NCBI RefSeq assembly: GCF_900113905.1
Contig: NZ_FORC01000004.1
Span: forward strand, 523,209-587,208
Reading direction: 5' to 3'
Source: Phytopseudomonas argentinensis
Lineage (GTDB): Bacteria > Pseudomonadota > Gammaproteobacteria > Pseudomonadales > Pseudomonadaceae
DNA length: 64,000 bases
Shown here: positions 1 through 8,094 of the stretch, piece by piece
How positions within the stretch are numbered: position 1 is the first letter of the stretch
Layout of the letters: each line of letters begins with the position of its first letter
The notes under the pieces: generated by a model
Told to the model about the DNA's origin: nothing
The model's input: only the letters and a program-made list of their open reading frames with translations
Databases searched by the model: none
Made by a program: the position numbers and the translations under genes

Positions 1-1
1 G

Positions 2-313
2 CCACAACGGCAGGTAACCCGGCTGATGCTGCAGGAGTTTCTGATCGGCATCAGCAATCCCAAGGCGATTCTTCTGTTCGCCGCGATCTTCCCGCAGTTC
101 ATCAAGCCCGGCGAGCCGGCAAGCGAACAGTTCATATACCTGGGCGCCACCTACCTGCTGGCCGAATATGCGGCGTCGTTGGTCTATGCCCTGTTCGGCC
201 GGCAGATCCGCCGTTTCATCCGCACCCGCAAAGGCGCGCAGCGGCTGAACCGTACCACCGGCGCCTTTTTTATGGGCGCTGGCGGCTTGCTGCTCAGTAC
301 GACTCAGCATTAA
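2..313 (+). CDS. LysE/RhtB-family amino-acid exporter, C-terminal part
   Basis: Cut by the left edge of the window: the frame is open from base 2 and only about 104 C-terminal residues are present. The piece contains the family's conserved Asn-Pro-Lys segment (GISNPKAILLFAAIFPQF) followed by hydrophobic helices, typical of the last half of a LysE/RhtB inner-membrane exporter of amino acids or small metabolites. The substrate cannot be read from this part. It is convergent with prpF, with only two bases between the two stop codons, and occupies the position where prpD lies in some Pseudomonas prp clusters. Confidence 0.8.
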   Translation, partial: PQRQVTRLMLQEFLIGISNPKAILLFAAIFPQFIKPGEPASEQFIYLGATYLLAEYAASLVYALFGRQIRRFIRTRKGAQRLNRTTGAFFMGAGGLLLSTTQH

Positions 314-315
314 CG

Positions 316-1494
316 CTAGGCCGGCACGCGTACCCAGCCCTCCATCAGGATCCGCGCGCTGCGGCTCATCACCGCCTTGGTCACCGTCCATTGGCCATTT
401 ACCAGCTTGGCCTGGGCGCCGACCCGCAAGGTGCCGGAGGGATGGCCGAAGCGCACCGCCTCACGCTCGCCGCCGCCAGCGGCAAGGTTGACCAGGGTGC
501 CCGGAACCGCCGCCGCCGTGCCGATGGCCACCGCGCAGGTGCCCATCATGGCGTGATGCAGCTTGCCCATGGATAGCGCCCGCACCAGCAGATCGATCTC
601 GCCCGCCTCGACCGGCTTGCCACTCGAGGCCGTGTAGCTTTTCGGTGGGCTAACGAAGGCGATCTTGGGCGTATGCTGGCGAGTCAACGCCTCCTCGGGC
701 GTCTTGATCAGGCCCATTCGCAATGCCCCAGCCACACGAATCCGCTCGAAACGCGCCAATTGCTCCGGGTCCGAGTTGATGTCTTCGCGCAGCTCGGTGC
801 CTTGATAGCCGATGTCCGCGGCATTGACGAATATGGTCGGAATACCCGCAGAGATCATGGTCGCCTTGAAAGTACCGATACCGGGCACTTCGAGGTCATC
901 GACCAGGTTGCCGGTGGGAAACATCGAGGCGCCCTGCTCGCCGTCGTCGGACGGGTCGAGGAATTCCAGCACGATCTCCGCCGCCGGAAAGGTCACGCCA
1001 TCGAGCTCGAAGTCGCCGGTTTCCTGCACCTGCCCGCCCGTGACCGGCACATGGGCGATGATGGTTTTCTGGATGTTGGCCTGCCAGATGCGCACCACGC
1101 AGGTGCCGTTCTCGGGAATCCGCGCGGGGTCGACCAGCCCGGCATGGATGGCGAAGGCGCCCGCCGCCGTGGACAGGTTGCCGCAGTTGCCGCTCCAGTC
1201 GACGAAGGCCTTGTCGATGGAAACCTGGCCGTAGAGGTAGTCGACATCATGCTCGGGCTGGCGGCTTTTCGACAGGATCACGCACTTGGAGGTGCTCGAG
1301 GTGGCGCCGCCCATGCCGTCGATCTGCGCTGCATACGGGTCGGGGCTGCCGATCACCCGCATAAACAGCCGGTCACGGGCCTCGCCTGGTACCTGGCAGG
1401 GCTCGGGCAGGTCCTGCAGGCGAAAGAACACGCCCTTGCTGGTGCCGCCACGCATATAGGTGGCGGGGATTTTCACTTGCGGCAGATAAGCCAT
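316..1494 (-). CDS. prpF: PrpF, AcnD-accessory isomerase of the 2-methylcitrate cycle
   Basis: 392 aa, the usual length of PrpF. The N-terminal MRGGTSKG motif and the SGNCGN segment are hallmarks of the PrpF / diaminopimelate-epimerase-like fold. PrpF is needed with AcnD for 2-methylcitrate conversion, probably by isomerising 2-methylaconitate. It is the last gene of the leftward prp operon, but it is separated from acnD by 166 bases that carry a large inverted repeat, so its link to the operon transcript is less tight than usual. A moderate ribosome site (AGGA, eight bases upstream) supports the start. Confidence 0.93.
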   Translation of the reverse strand: MAYLPQVKIPATYMRGGTSKGVFFRLQDLPEPCQVPGEARDRLFMRVIGSPDPYAAQIDGMGGATSSTSKCVILSKSRQPEHDVDYLYGQVSIDKAFVDWSGNCGNLSTAAGAFAIHAGLVDPARIPENGTCVVRIWQANIQKTIIAHVPVTGGQVQETGDFELDGVTFPAAEIVLEFLDPSDDGEQGASMFPTGNLVDDLEVPGIGTFKATMISAGIPTIFVNAADIGYQGTELREDINSDPEQLARFERIRVAGALRMGLIKTPEEALTRQHTPKIAFVSPPKSYTASSGKPVEAGEIDLLVRALSMGKLHHAMMGTCAVAIGTAAAVPGTLVNLAAGGGEREAVRFGHPSGTLRVGAQAKLVNGQWTVTKAVMSRSARILMEGWVRVPA

Positions 1495-1566
1495 GAGTGC
1501 AGTCCTGATAGGAAATGATGGTGCTGGTTTTTCCCGGATTGCATCCGGGCTAAGCGCTCAATGAAT

Positions 1567-1656
1567 CGTAGGGTGGATAGGAACGCGTCGCTGGCGCTTT
1601 TCCCATCCACCGCGGCGGGTTCCACGGTGGATCGATGAGGCGTGATCCACCCTACG
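1567..1656. repeat. Large intergenic inverted repeat between prpF and acnD
   Basis: A perfect 12-bp arm CGTAGGGTGGAT (1567-1578) pairs with ATCCACCCTACG (1645-1656). A second nested pair, ATCCACCG (1605-1612) with CGGTGGAT (1625-1632), lies inside. The GTAGGGTGGAT core resembles a dispersed intergenic element that I recall from several Pseudomonas genomes. It may fold in the mRNA and affect prpF expression or mRNA stability. A weakly similar TAGGGTGG string occurs near 63325. Confidence 0.75.
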
Positions 1657-1659
1657 CGA

Positions 1660-4281
1660 TCAAGCCACCGCGCCTTCGAGGAAGTCCTTGGCGAAGCGCT
1701 GCAGCACGCCACCTGCGTTGTACACACTGACATCGGCGGCGGTGTCCAGTCGGCAGGTCACCGGCACCCGCAGCACCTCGCCGTCGCGGCGATTGACCAC
1801 CAGGGTCAGGTCGCAGCGCGGCGAAATGTCGCCCTCGATGTCATAGGTCTCGGTGCCATCCAGACCCAGGGTCAGGCGCGTGGTGCCCGGTTGGAACTCC
1901 ACCGGCAGCACGCCCATGCCCACCAGGTTGGTGCGGTGGATGCGCTCGAAGCCTTCGGCGACGATCACTTCCACCCCAGCCAGGCGCACGCCCTTGGCCG
2001 CCCAGTCGCGCGACGAGCCCTGGCCGTAGTCGGCACCGGCAATGATGATCAGGTTCTGCTTGCGCTTCATGTAGGTTTCGATGGCTTCCCACATGCGCAT
2101 CACCTTGCCTTCCGGCTCGATGCGTGCCAGCGAACCCTTCTTCACCTGGCCGTCGACCACGGCCATTTCGTTGACCAGTTGCGGGTTGGCGAAGGTGGCG
2201 CGCTGCGCGGTGAGGTGGTCACCGCGGTGGGTGGCGTAGGAGTTGAAGTCCTCTTCCGGCAGGCCCATCTTCGCCAGATACTCGCCGGCGGCCGAGTCGG
2301 CCAGGATGGCATTGGACGGCGACAGGTGGTCGGTGGTGATGTTGTCCGGCAGGATCGCCAGCGGGCGCATGCCCCTGAGCGTGCGCTCACCGGCCAGGGC
2401 GCCTTCCCAGTAAGGCGGGCGGCGGATATAGGTGCTCATCGGGCGCCAGTCATACAACGGGCTCTCGGCCTCCTGCACGTTGCCCAGGTCGAACATCGGG
2501 ATATAGATCTGCTTGAACTGCTCGGGCTTCACCGAGGCGGCGACTATGGCGTCGATCTCCTCGTCACTCGGCCAAAGATCCTTGAGGGTGATCGGGTTGC
2601 CAGCACTATCCAAGCCCAGCGGGTCCTGCTCGATATCGAATCGCACGGTGCCGGCGATGGCATAGGCCACCACCAGTGGCGGCGAGGCCAGGAAGGCCTG
2701 CTTGGCATAGGGGTGGATGCGCCCGTCGAAGTTGCGGTTGCCCGAGAGCACGGCGGTGGCGTACAGGTCGCGGTCGATGATTTCCTTCTGGATCGCCGGA
2801 TCGAGCGCGCCGGACATGCCGTTGCAGGTGGTGCAGGCATAGGCGACGATGCCGAAGCCGAGCTTCTCCAGTTCCGGCAGCAGGCCGGCTTCTTCCAGAT
2901 ACAGCTTGGCGACCTTGGAGCCCGGCGCGAAGGAGGTCTTCACCCAGGGCTTGCGCACCAGGCCCAGGGCGTTGGCCTTCTTCGCCACCAGCCCGGCGGC
3001 GATGACGTTGCGCGGGTTGGAGGTGTTGGTGCAACTGGTGATGGCGGCGATGATCACCGCACCATCGGGCATCAGCCCCTGGGCCTCTTCGCCCTTGCCG
3101 GCTTGCAGCTTGGCTTCGTCGGCGATGCCGCGCTCGGCCAGTGCCGAGGTGGGCAGGCGGCGGTGCGGGTTGCTCGGGCCGGCCATATTGCGCACCACGC
3201 TGCCCAGGTCGAAACGCAGCACGCGCTCGTACTCGGCGGCTTTCAGCGCATCGCTCCACAGGCCGAGGGTCTTGGCGTAGGTTTCCACCAGCGCCACCTG
3301 CTCCGGCTCACGGCCAGTGAGCTTGAGGTAGTCGATGGTCTGGCCGTCGATATAGAACATCGAGGCGGTGGCACCATACTCGGGGCACATGTTGGAGATG
3401 GTGGCGCGATCACCGATGGACAGGCTGTCCGCCCCCTCACCGAAGAATTCGACCCAGGCACCCACCACCCGCTCCTTGCGCAGGAACTCGGTCAGCGCCA
3501 GCACGATATCGGTGGCGGTGATGCCGGGCTGGCGCTTTCCGGTCAGCTCGACGCCGACAATATCCGGCAAGCGCATCATCGAGGGGTGGCCGAGCATCAC
3601 CGTCTCGGCTTCCAGGCCGCCGACGCCAATGGCGATCACGCCCAGGGCGTCCACGTGCGGGGTGTGCGAGTCGGTGCCGACGCAGGTGTCGGGGAAGGCG
3701 ATGCCGCCGCGCGCCTGGATCACCGGGCTCATCTTCTCCAGGTTGATCTGGTGCATGATGCCGTTGCCGGCCGGGATCACATCGACGTTCTTGAACGCGG
3801 TCTTGGTCCAGTCGATGAAGTGGAAGCGGTCCTCGTTGCGGCGATCCTCGATGGCGCGGTTCTTCTCGAAGGCGTCCGGGTCGAAACCCGGCGCCTCGAC
3901 GGCCAGGGAATGGTCGACGATCAACTGGGTCGGCACCACCGGGTTGACCTTGGCCGGGTCACCGCCCTGTTCGGCGATGGCGTCACGCAGGCCGGCCAGG
4001 TCGACCAAGGCGGTCTGGCCAAGGATGTCGTGGCAGACCACCCGCGCCGGGTACCAGGGAAAGTCCAGGTCACGCTTGCGGTAGACCAGTTGCTCCAGCG
4101 CGGCGCTCAGGTCCTGCGGGGCGCAGCGGCGCACCAGTTGCTCGGCGAGCACGCGCGAGGTGTAGGGCAGCCTCGCCCAGGCGCCGGGCTGGATCGCCTC
4201 GACCGCCTCGCGGGCATCGAAGTAATCCAGTGCGGTGCTGGGCAGGCGCTTGCGGTATTGGCTATTCACGGTGTCGTTCAT
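1660..4281 (-). CDS. acnD: AcnD, Fe/S-dependent 2-methylcitrate dehydratase
   Basis: About 873 aa, aconitase superfamily. It dehydrates 2-methylcitrate to 2-methylaconitate in propionate breakdown and works with PrpF. The [4Fe-4S] cysteine motifs are visible (ITSCTNTSNP and CTTCNG), as are the aconitase C-terminal swivel segment and a GADYGQGSSRDWA active-site motif. Two in-frame ATGs exist. The one at 4281 has a well-spaced GGAAAA upstream and is preferred; the one at 4293 would add four residues. It begins 18 bases after the prpC stop, consistent with one operon. Confidence 0.95.
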   Translation of the reverse strand: MNDTVNSQYRKRLPSTALDYFDAREAVEAIQPGAWARLPYTSRVLAEQLVRRCAPQDLSAALEQLVYRKRDLDFPWYPARVVCHDILGQTALVDLAGLRDAIAEQGGDPAKVNPVVPTQLIVDHSLAVEAPGFDPDAFEKNRAIEDRRNEDRFHFIDWTKTAFKNVDVIPAGNGIMHQINLEKMSPVIQARGGIAFPDTCVGTDSHTPHVDALGVIAIGVGGLEAETVMLGHPSMMRLPDIVGVELTGKRQPGITATDIVLALTEFLRKERVVGAWVEFFGEGADSLSIGDRATISNMCPEYGATASMFYIDGQTIDYLKLTGREPEQVALVETYAKTLGLWSDALKAAEYERVLRFDLGSVVRNMAGPSNPHRRLPTSALAERGIADEAKLQAGKGEEAQGLMPDGAVIIAAITSCTNTSNPRNVIAAGLVAKKANALGLVRKPWVKTSFAPGSKVAKLYLEEAGLLPELEKLGFGIVAYACTTCNGMSGALDPAIQKEIIDRDLYATAVLSGNRNFDGRIHPYAKQAFLASPPLVVAYAIAGTVRFDIEQDPLGLDSAGNPITLKDLWPSDEEIDAIVAASVKPEQFKQIYIPMFDLGNVQEAESPLYDWRPMSTYIRRPPYWEGALAGERTLRGMRPLAILPDNITTDHLSPSNAILADSAAGEYLAKMGLPEEDFNSYATHRGDHLTAQRATFANPQLVNEMAVVDGQVKKGSLARIEPEGKVMRMWEAIETYMKRKQNLIIIAGADYGQGSSRDWAAKGVRLAGVEVIVAEGFERIHRTNLVGMGVLPVEFQPGTTRLTLGLDGTETYDIEGDISPRCDLTLVVNRRDGEVLRVPVTCRLDTAADVSVYNAGGVLQRFAKDFLEGAVA

Positions 4282-4299
4282 GGTGTTTTCCATGATTGA

Positions 4300-5460
4300 T
4301 TATTTGCGGTCCTTGAGCGGCACGAACTTCAGGTCTTCGGGGCCTGTGTAGTTGGCGCTCGGGCGGATGATCTTGCCGTCGATGCGCTGCTCGATGACGT
4401 GCGCCGACCAGCCGGCGGTACGGGCGATGACGAACAGCGGGGTGAACATGGCGGTGGGCACGCCCATCATGTGGTAGCTCACGGCGCTGAACCAGTCGAG
4501 GTTGGGGAACATCTTCTTGATGTCCCACATCACGCTTTCCAGGCGCTCGGCGATGTCATACATCTTGGTATTGCCCTGCTCCACGGACAGCTCCCGCGCC
4601 ACTTCCTTGATCACCTTGTTGCGCGGATCGCTGACGGTGTAGACCGGGTGGCCGAAGCCGATCACCACTTCCTTGCGCCCTACCCGCTCGCGGATATCGG
4701 CCTCGGCCTCGTCCGGGCTGTCGTAGCGTTTCTGCACCTCGAAGGCCACTTCGTTGGCGCCGCCGTGTTTCGGACCACGCAGTGCGCCGATGGCGCCGGC
4801 GATGCAGGAGAACAGGTCGGAGCCGGTGCCGGCGATCACCCGCGAGGTGAAGGTCGAGGCGTTGAACTCGTGCTCGGCATACAGGTTCAGCGAGGTGTGC
4901 ATGGCGCGCACCCAGGACTCGCGCGGCTTCTCGCCATGGAGCAGGTGCAGGAAGTGGCCACCGATGGAGTCATCGTCGGTGTCCACCTCGATGCGCTTGC
5001 CGTTGTGGCTGTAGTGGTACCAGTACAGCAGTGCCGAACCGAGGGAAGCCATCAGCTTGTCGGCGATATCGCGGGCGCCCGGATGGTTGTGGTCGTCCTT
5101 CTCCGGCGCCAAGCAGCCGAGCACGGATACCGCAGTGCGCATCACGTCCATCGGGTGCGCCGAGGGCGGCAGTTGCTCGAGCGCCGCCTTCACCCCGGCC
5201 GGCAGGCCGCGCAGGGCCTTGAGCTTGGTCTTGTAGGCGGCCAGTTCGGCCACGGTCGGCAGTTTGCCGTGCACCAGCAGGTGGGCAATCTCCTCGAATT
5301 CGCAGCGGTTGGCGAAATCGAGCACGTCATAGCCACGGTAGTGCAGGTCATTGCCGGTGCGGCCGACGGTGCACAGGGCGGTATTACCGGCGGCGGTGCC
5401 GGAGAGGGCTACGGATTTCTTCGGTTTGAAGCCCGCAACGCTGGTGTCGGTGGTGCTCAT
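4300..5460 (-). CDS. prpC: PrpC, 2-methylcitrate synthase
   Basis: 386 aa. Condenses propionyl-CoA with oxaloacetate to 2-methylcitrate. It is a citrate-synthase-fold enzyme of the short PrpC type (E. coli GltA is about 430 aa) with the active-site strings GAIGALRGPKHGGANE and GFGHPVYTVSDPR. It lies between prpB and acnD, as in other methylcitrate operons. The start at 5460 has GGAGAG just upstream. Together with its neighbours, the assignment to methylcitrate rather than citrate synthase is firm. Confidence 0.95.
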   Translation of the reverse strand: MSTTDTSVAGFKPKKSVALSGTAAGNTALCTVGRTGNDLHYRGYDVLDFANRCEFEEIAHLLVHGKLPTVAELAAYKTKLKALRGLPAGVKAALEQLPPSAHPMDVMRTAVSVLGCLAPEKDDHNHPGARDIADKLMASLGSALLYWYHYSHNGKRIEVDTDDDSIGGHFLHLLHGEKPRESWVRAMHTSLNLYAEHEFNASTFTSRVIAGTGSDLFSCIAGAIGALRGPKHGGANEVAFEVQKRYDSPDEAEADIRERVGRKEVVIGFGHPVYTVSDPRNKVIKEVARELSVEQGNTKMYDIAERLESVMWDIKKMFPNLDWFSAVSYHMMGVPTAMFTPLFVIARTAGWSAHVIEQRIDGKIIRPSANYTGPEDLKFVPLKDRK

Positions 5461-5504
5461 CAGTCTCTCCTTTCATCCGCGAGGGGACGATTTCTTGTTA
5501 TGTT

Positions 5505-5523
5505 CGGGCCGCTGCGCGGCCCG
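5505..5523. other. Intra-operon hairpin between prpB and prpC
   Basis: The 71-base prpB-prpC gap contains CGGGCCGC (5505-5512), a three-base loop, and GCGGCCCG (5516-5523), a perfect 8-bp GC-rich stem without a U-tract on either side. It could be an mRNA processing or stabilising structure in the prp transcript, but function is inferred only from structure and position. Confidence 0.4.
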
Positions 5524-5531
5524 CCAGAGGG

Positions 5532-6416
5532 TCACTTGTTGGCGGCGAACAGCGCGTCGAGCTTCTGTTCGAAAGCGTGGTAGCCAATGCGGTCATAGAG
5601 TTCGGCGCGGGTCTGCATCAGCTCGATCACGTCCTGCTGGTGGCCGTTCTGGCGAATCGAGGTGTAGACACTTTCCGCCGCCTTGTTGGCCGCACGGAAA
5701 GCCGACAGCGGGTAAAGCTGGATGGCCACGCCGACCGAGGCCAGTTCGTCGCGGGTGAACAGCGGCGTGGCACCGAACTCGGTGATATTGGCCAGTACCG
5801 GCACCTTCAGTGCCTCGACGAAGCGCTGATAGGTCGGCAGGTCATAGGCGGCCTCAGCGAAGATGCCGTCGGCGCCCGCCTCCACATAACGCAGGCAACG
5901 CTCGATGGCGGCGTCCACGCCCTCGGCCTGGATGGCGTCGGTGCGGGCGATCAGGAAGAACTCCGGATCGCTCTTGGCATCGGCGGCCGCCTTGACCCGG
6001 TCGACCATCTCCCCGCAGGAAACGATTTCCTTGCCCGGGCGGTGGCCGCAGCGCTTGGCGCCGACCTGATCCTCGATATGGGCGGCGGCGGCACCTGCCT
6101 TGATCAGGCTCTTGATGGTGCGTTCGATATTGAAGGCCGAAGGGCCGAAGCCGGTGTCGATGTCCACCAGAAGCGGCAGGTCGCAGACATCGGTGATGCG
6201 CCGCACATCGATCAGCACGTCTTCCAGGGTATTGATGCCCAGATCCGGCAGGCCCAGGGAACCGGCCGCCACCCCGCCACCAGACAGATAGATCGCCTTG
6301 AAACCGGCACGCTGGGCCAGCAGCGCATGGTTGGCGTTGATCGCGCCGATTACCTGCAGCGGTTGCTCTTCGGCGAGGGCCTGGCGGAAACGCTGGCCGG
6401 CGGAAAGCTGGGTCAT
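5532..6416 (-). CDS. prpB: PrpB, 2-methylisocitrate lyase
   Basis: 294 aa. Cleaves 2-methylisocitrate to pyruvate and succinate, the last step of the methylcitrate cycle. It belongs to the isocitrate lyase/PEP mutase superfamily, with the catalytic KRCGHRPGK loop and the metal-binding DIDTGFG segment. Length and motifs match PrpB. It starts inside the last codons of the upstream GntR gene (four-base ATGA overlap), so the regulator and enzyme genes are translationally coupled. Confidence 0.95.
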   Translation of the reverse strand: MTQLSAGQRFRQALAEEQPLQVIGAINANHALLAQRAGFKAIYLSGGGVAAGSLGLPDLGINTLEDVLIDVRRITDVCDLPLLVDIDTGFGPSAFNIERTIKSLIKAGAAAAHIEDQVGAKRCGHRPGKEIVSCGEMVDRVKAAADAKSDPEFFLIARTDAIQAEGVDAAIERCLRYVEAGADGIFAEAAYDLPTYQRFVEALKVPVLANITEFGATPLFTRDELASVGVAIQLYPLSAFRAANKAAESVYTSIRQNGHQQDVIELMQTRAELYDRIGYHAFEQKLDALFAANK

Positions 6417-7132
6417 GAATCACCTCGAGTCTTGGATGAAGTGGTAAGCGTCTCTTTATAGTGGCGCTCGATATTGCGTTTGGAGGCGCCGATATGACGG
6501 CGCATCAGCAGTTCGGCCAGTTCGCCGTCACGCTCGGCGATGGCGTCGAGGATGCGGTGGTGTTCGGCAAAGGCCTGGTGCGGGCGGTTGGGCACGGCGG
6601 AGAACTGCAGACGATACATGCGCACCAGCTGATACAGCTCGTCGCACAGCAGTTTGGCCAGCGTGCGGTTGCCGCTGCCCTGGATAATCCGGTAATGGAA
6701 ATCGAAGTCGCCTTCCTGCTGGTAGTAGCCAACGCCGGCCTGGAATGCGGCATCCTGCTCGTGCAGGTCCAGCACCCGGCGCAGATCGTCGATTTCCTCC
6801 TGGGTCATGCGCTCGGCCGCCTGGCGACAGGCCATGCCTTCCAGGGACTCACGGATCTCGTACAGCTCGATCAGCTCGGCATGGCTGAGCGACACCACCC
6901 GGGCGCCCACATGGGGAATGCGCACAAGCAGCTTCTGCCCTTCCAGGCGATGGATCGCCTCACGTAGCGGCCCACGGCTGATGCCGTAGGTACGCGCCAG
7001 CTCGGGCTCGGAAATCTTGCTGCCGGGTGCCATTTCGCCGCGCACGATGGCCAGCTGGATCTGGCGGAAGACATGCTCGGCCAGGGTTCCAGCGTCCTCG
7101 TAAGTTTCAATGCCCTCAGCTGCATGCAACAT
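6413..7132 (-). CDS. GntR-family (FCD) transcriptional regulator of the prp operon
   Basis: 239 aa. Winged-helix GntR DNA-binding domain in about residues 15-80 (ISEPELARTYGISRGPLREAIHRLE), then an FCD ligand-binding domain to the C-terminus with scattered Asp/His residues typical of its metal-supported pocket. It is the first gene of the operon and overlaps prpB by four bases, so it probably autoregulates and senses a methylcitrate-cycle intermediate. This GntR type replaces the sigma-54 PrpR activator of enterics. A TGTCGACA palindrome abuts its start codon. Confidence 0.9.
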   Translation of the reverse strand: MLHAAEGIETYEDAGTLAEHVFRQIQLAIVRGEMAPGSKISEPELARTYGISRGPLREAIHRLEGQKLLVRIPHVGARVVSLSHAELIELYEIRESLEGMACRQAAERMTQEEIDDLRRVLDLHEQDAAFQAGVGYYQQEGDFDFHYRIIQGSGNRTLAKLLCDELYQLVRMYRLQFSAVPNRPHQAFAEHHRILDAIAERDGELAELLMRRHIGASKRNIERHYKETLTTSSKTRGDS

Positions 7133-7207
7133 ATTGTCGACACTCGTATCGGATTACGCTTAGATAAATCGATATAAGCGTAAACTTCAAGCACTGCTGT
7201 CGACAAT
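7133..7207 (-). promoter_or_regulatory. Candidate prp operator/promoter with nested dyads
   Basis: ATTGTCGACA (7133-7142) and its exact inverse TGTCGACAAT (7198-7207) sit 63 bp apart centre to centre. Inside, TTACGCTTA (7154-7162) pairs with TAAGCGTAA (7175-7183). On the minus strand a TTGAAG and a TTATCT 17 bases later form a plausible sigma-70 promoter between the outer sites. TGTCGACA palindromes of this type fit FCD GntR regulators. The operator role is inferred. Confidence 0.6.
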
Positions 7208-7558
7208 ACGCACTAAGAGTGGCTATCTGGCCGACCTACAAGCCCATGCGGGGCTGCGCTCACCTGATCAGCAGATGCTATCAATGGTAGCTGCGGCACT
7301 CTGGAACCGCTGGCGGCCTCTCGCGGCACAGCTCTTACCGAAGCGCAGGCTGCAGCAAAGCGATTTTTCCAACGAACCCACTTGCCACAGCCAATCCCGC
7401 GGCGCGCGCCTGTGCCACGCCGTACAAGCAACTGTCGGCAGCTTCGTCGGCCATGCTAGACTTCGCCTCATTTCGCCCTCCGGCCGCTGCTGCAGCGGGT
7501 GTGAGGGCCGTCTTCAATGGCGCATGGATCGTCCATCGCTTCATCGACTCAAGGACCC
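7208..7558. other. Intergenic region, no gene seen
   Basis: 351 bases between the prp control region and the protease gene. Short open frames occur on both strands but none has a ribosome site, recognisable motif or plausible composition. The right end must carry the promoter of the protease operon; TAGACT near 7457 is a possible -10 box, with no convincing -35. Confidence 0.4.
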
Positions 7559-8089
7559 ATGAGACTTCATTTCCCAACGACTCTGCCCTGCCTGCTGGCG
7601 CTGTCTTGCCACGCCATCGCCGCGGACAAAACCATCTACGGTCTAAACGAACACGTCAGCCTCGACATCGACGTGCAAGTGGCGGCCAAACTCGACACCG
7701 GTGCCCAGACCGCCTCGCTCAGCGCCCGCGACATCGAGCGCTTCAAGCGCGACGGCGAACGCTGGGTGCGTTTCTACCTGGCGATCGACGATGCCCATGC
7801 GCACCCGATCGAGCGCCCGCTGGCACGCATCAGCAAGATCAAGCGCCGCGCCGGTGACGTCGACGAGGATGACGAGAAGACCTACACCGCGCGCCCGGTC
7901 ATCGAACTGGACGTGTGCATGGGTAACGTCAAGCGCCAGATCGAAGTGAACCTTACCGATCGCAGTGCCTTCCAATACCCGCTTTTGATCGGCTCCGACG
8001 CGCTCAAGCGCTTCGATGCGCTGGTCGACCCCAGCCTAAAATACGCAGCAGGGAAACCTGACTGTTCCAACGCAAAATCCGGCGAGTAA
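7559..8089 (+). CDS. Retropepsin-like aspartic protease family protein (PF05618, 'ATP-dependent zinc protease')
   Basis: 176 aa from the ATG at 7559, preceded by AAGGA; an upstream in-frame ATG (7517) lacks a ribosome site. A cleavable signal peptide (LALSCHAIAA, then DKT) predicts a periplasmic protein. The AKLDTGAQTASL segment carries the Asp-Thr-Gly-Ala motif of retropepsin-like proteases. The old family name 'zinc protease' is not supported by a zinc motif here. It is followed after five bases by the transglutaminase/7TM gene and then an ATP-grasp ligase gene, a conserved trio in Gammaproteobacteria. Substrate unknown. Confidence 0.85.
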   Translation: MRLHFPTTLPCLLALSCHAIAADKTIYGLNEHVSLDIDVQVAAKLDTGAQTASLSARDIERFKRDGERWVRFYLAIDDAHAHPIERPLARISKIKRRAGDVDEDDEKTYTARPVIELDVCMGNVKRQIEVNLTDRSAFQYPLLIGSDALKRFDALVDPSLKYAAGKPDCSNAKSGE

Positions 8090-8094
8090 TCCCC

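Noticed and set aside
1642..4299. Very long open frame (885 codons) antisense to acnD
   Set aside because: Mirror of a high-GC coding gene; composition is low-complexity His/Gly/Arg/Val-rich and the minus-strand gene is clearly aconitase-type.
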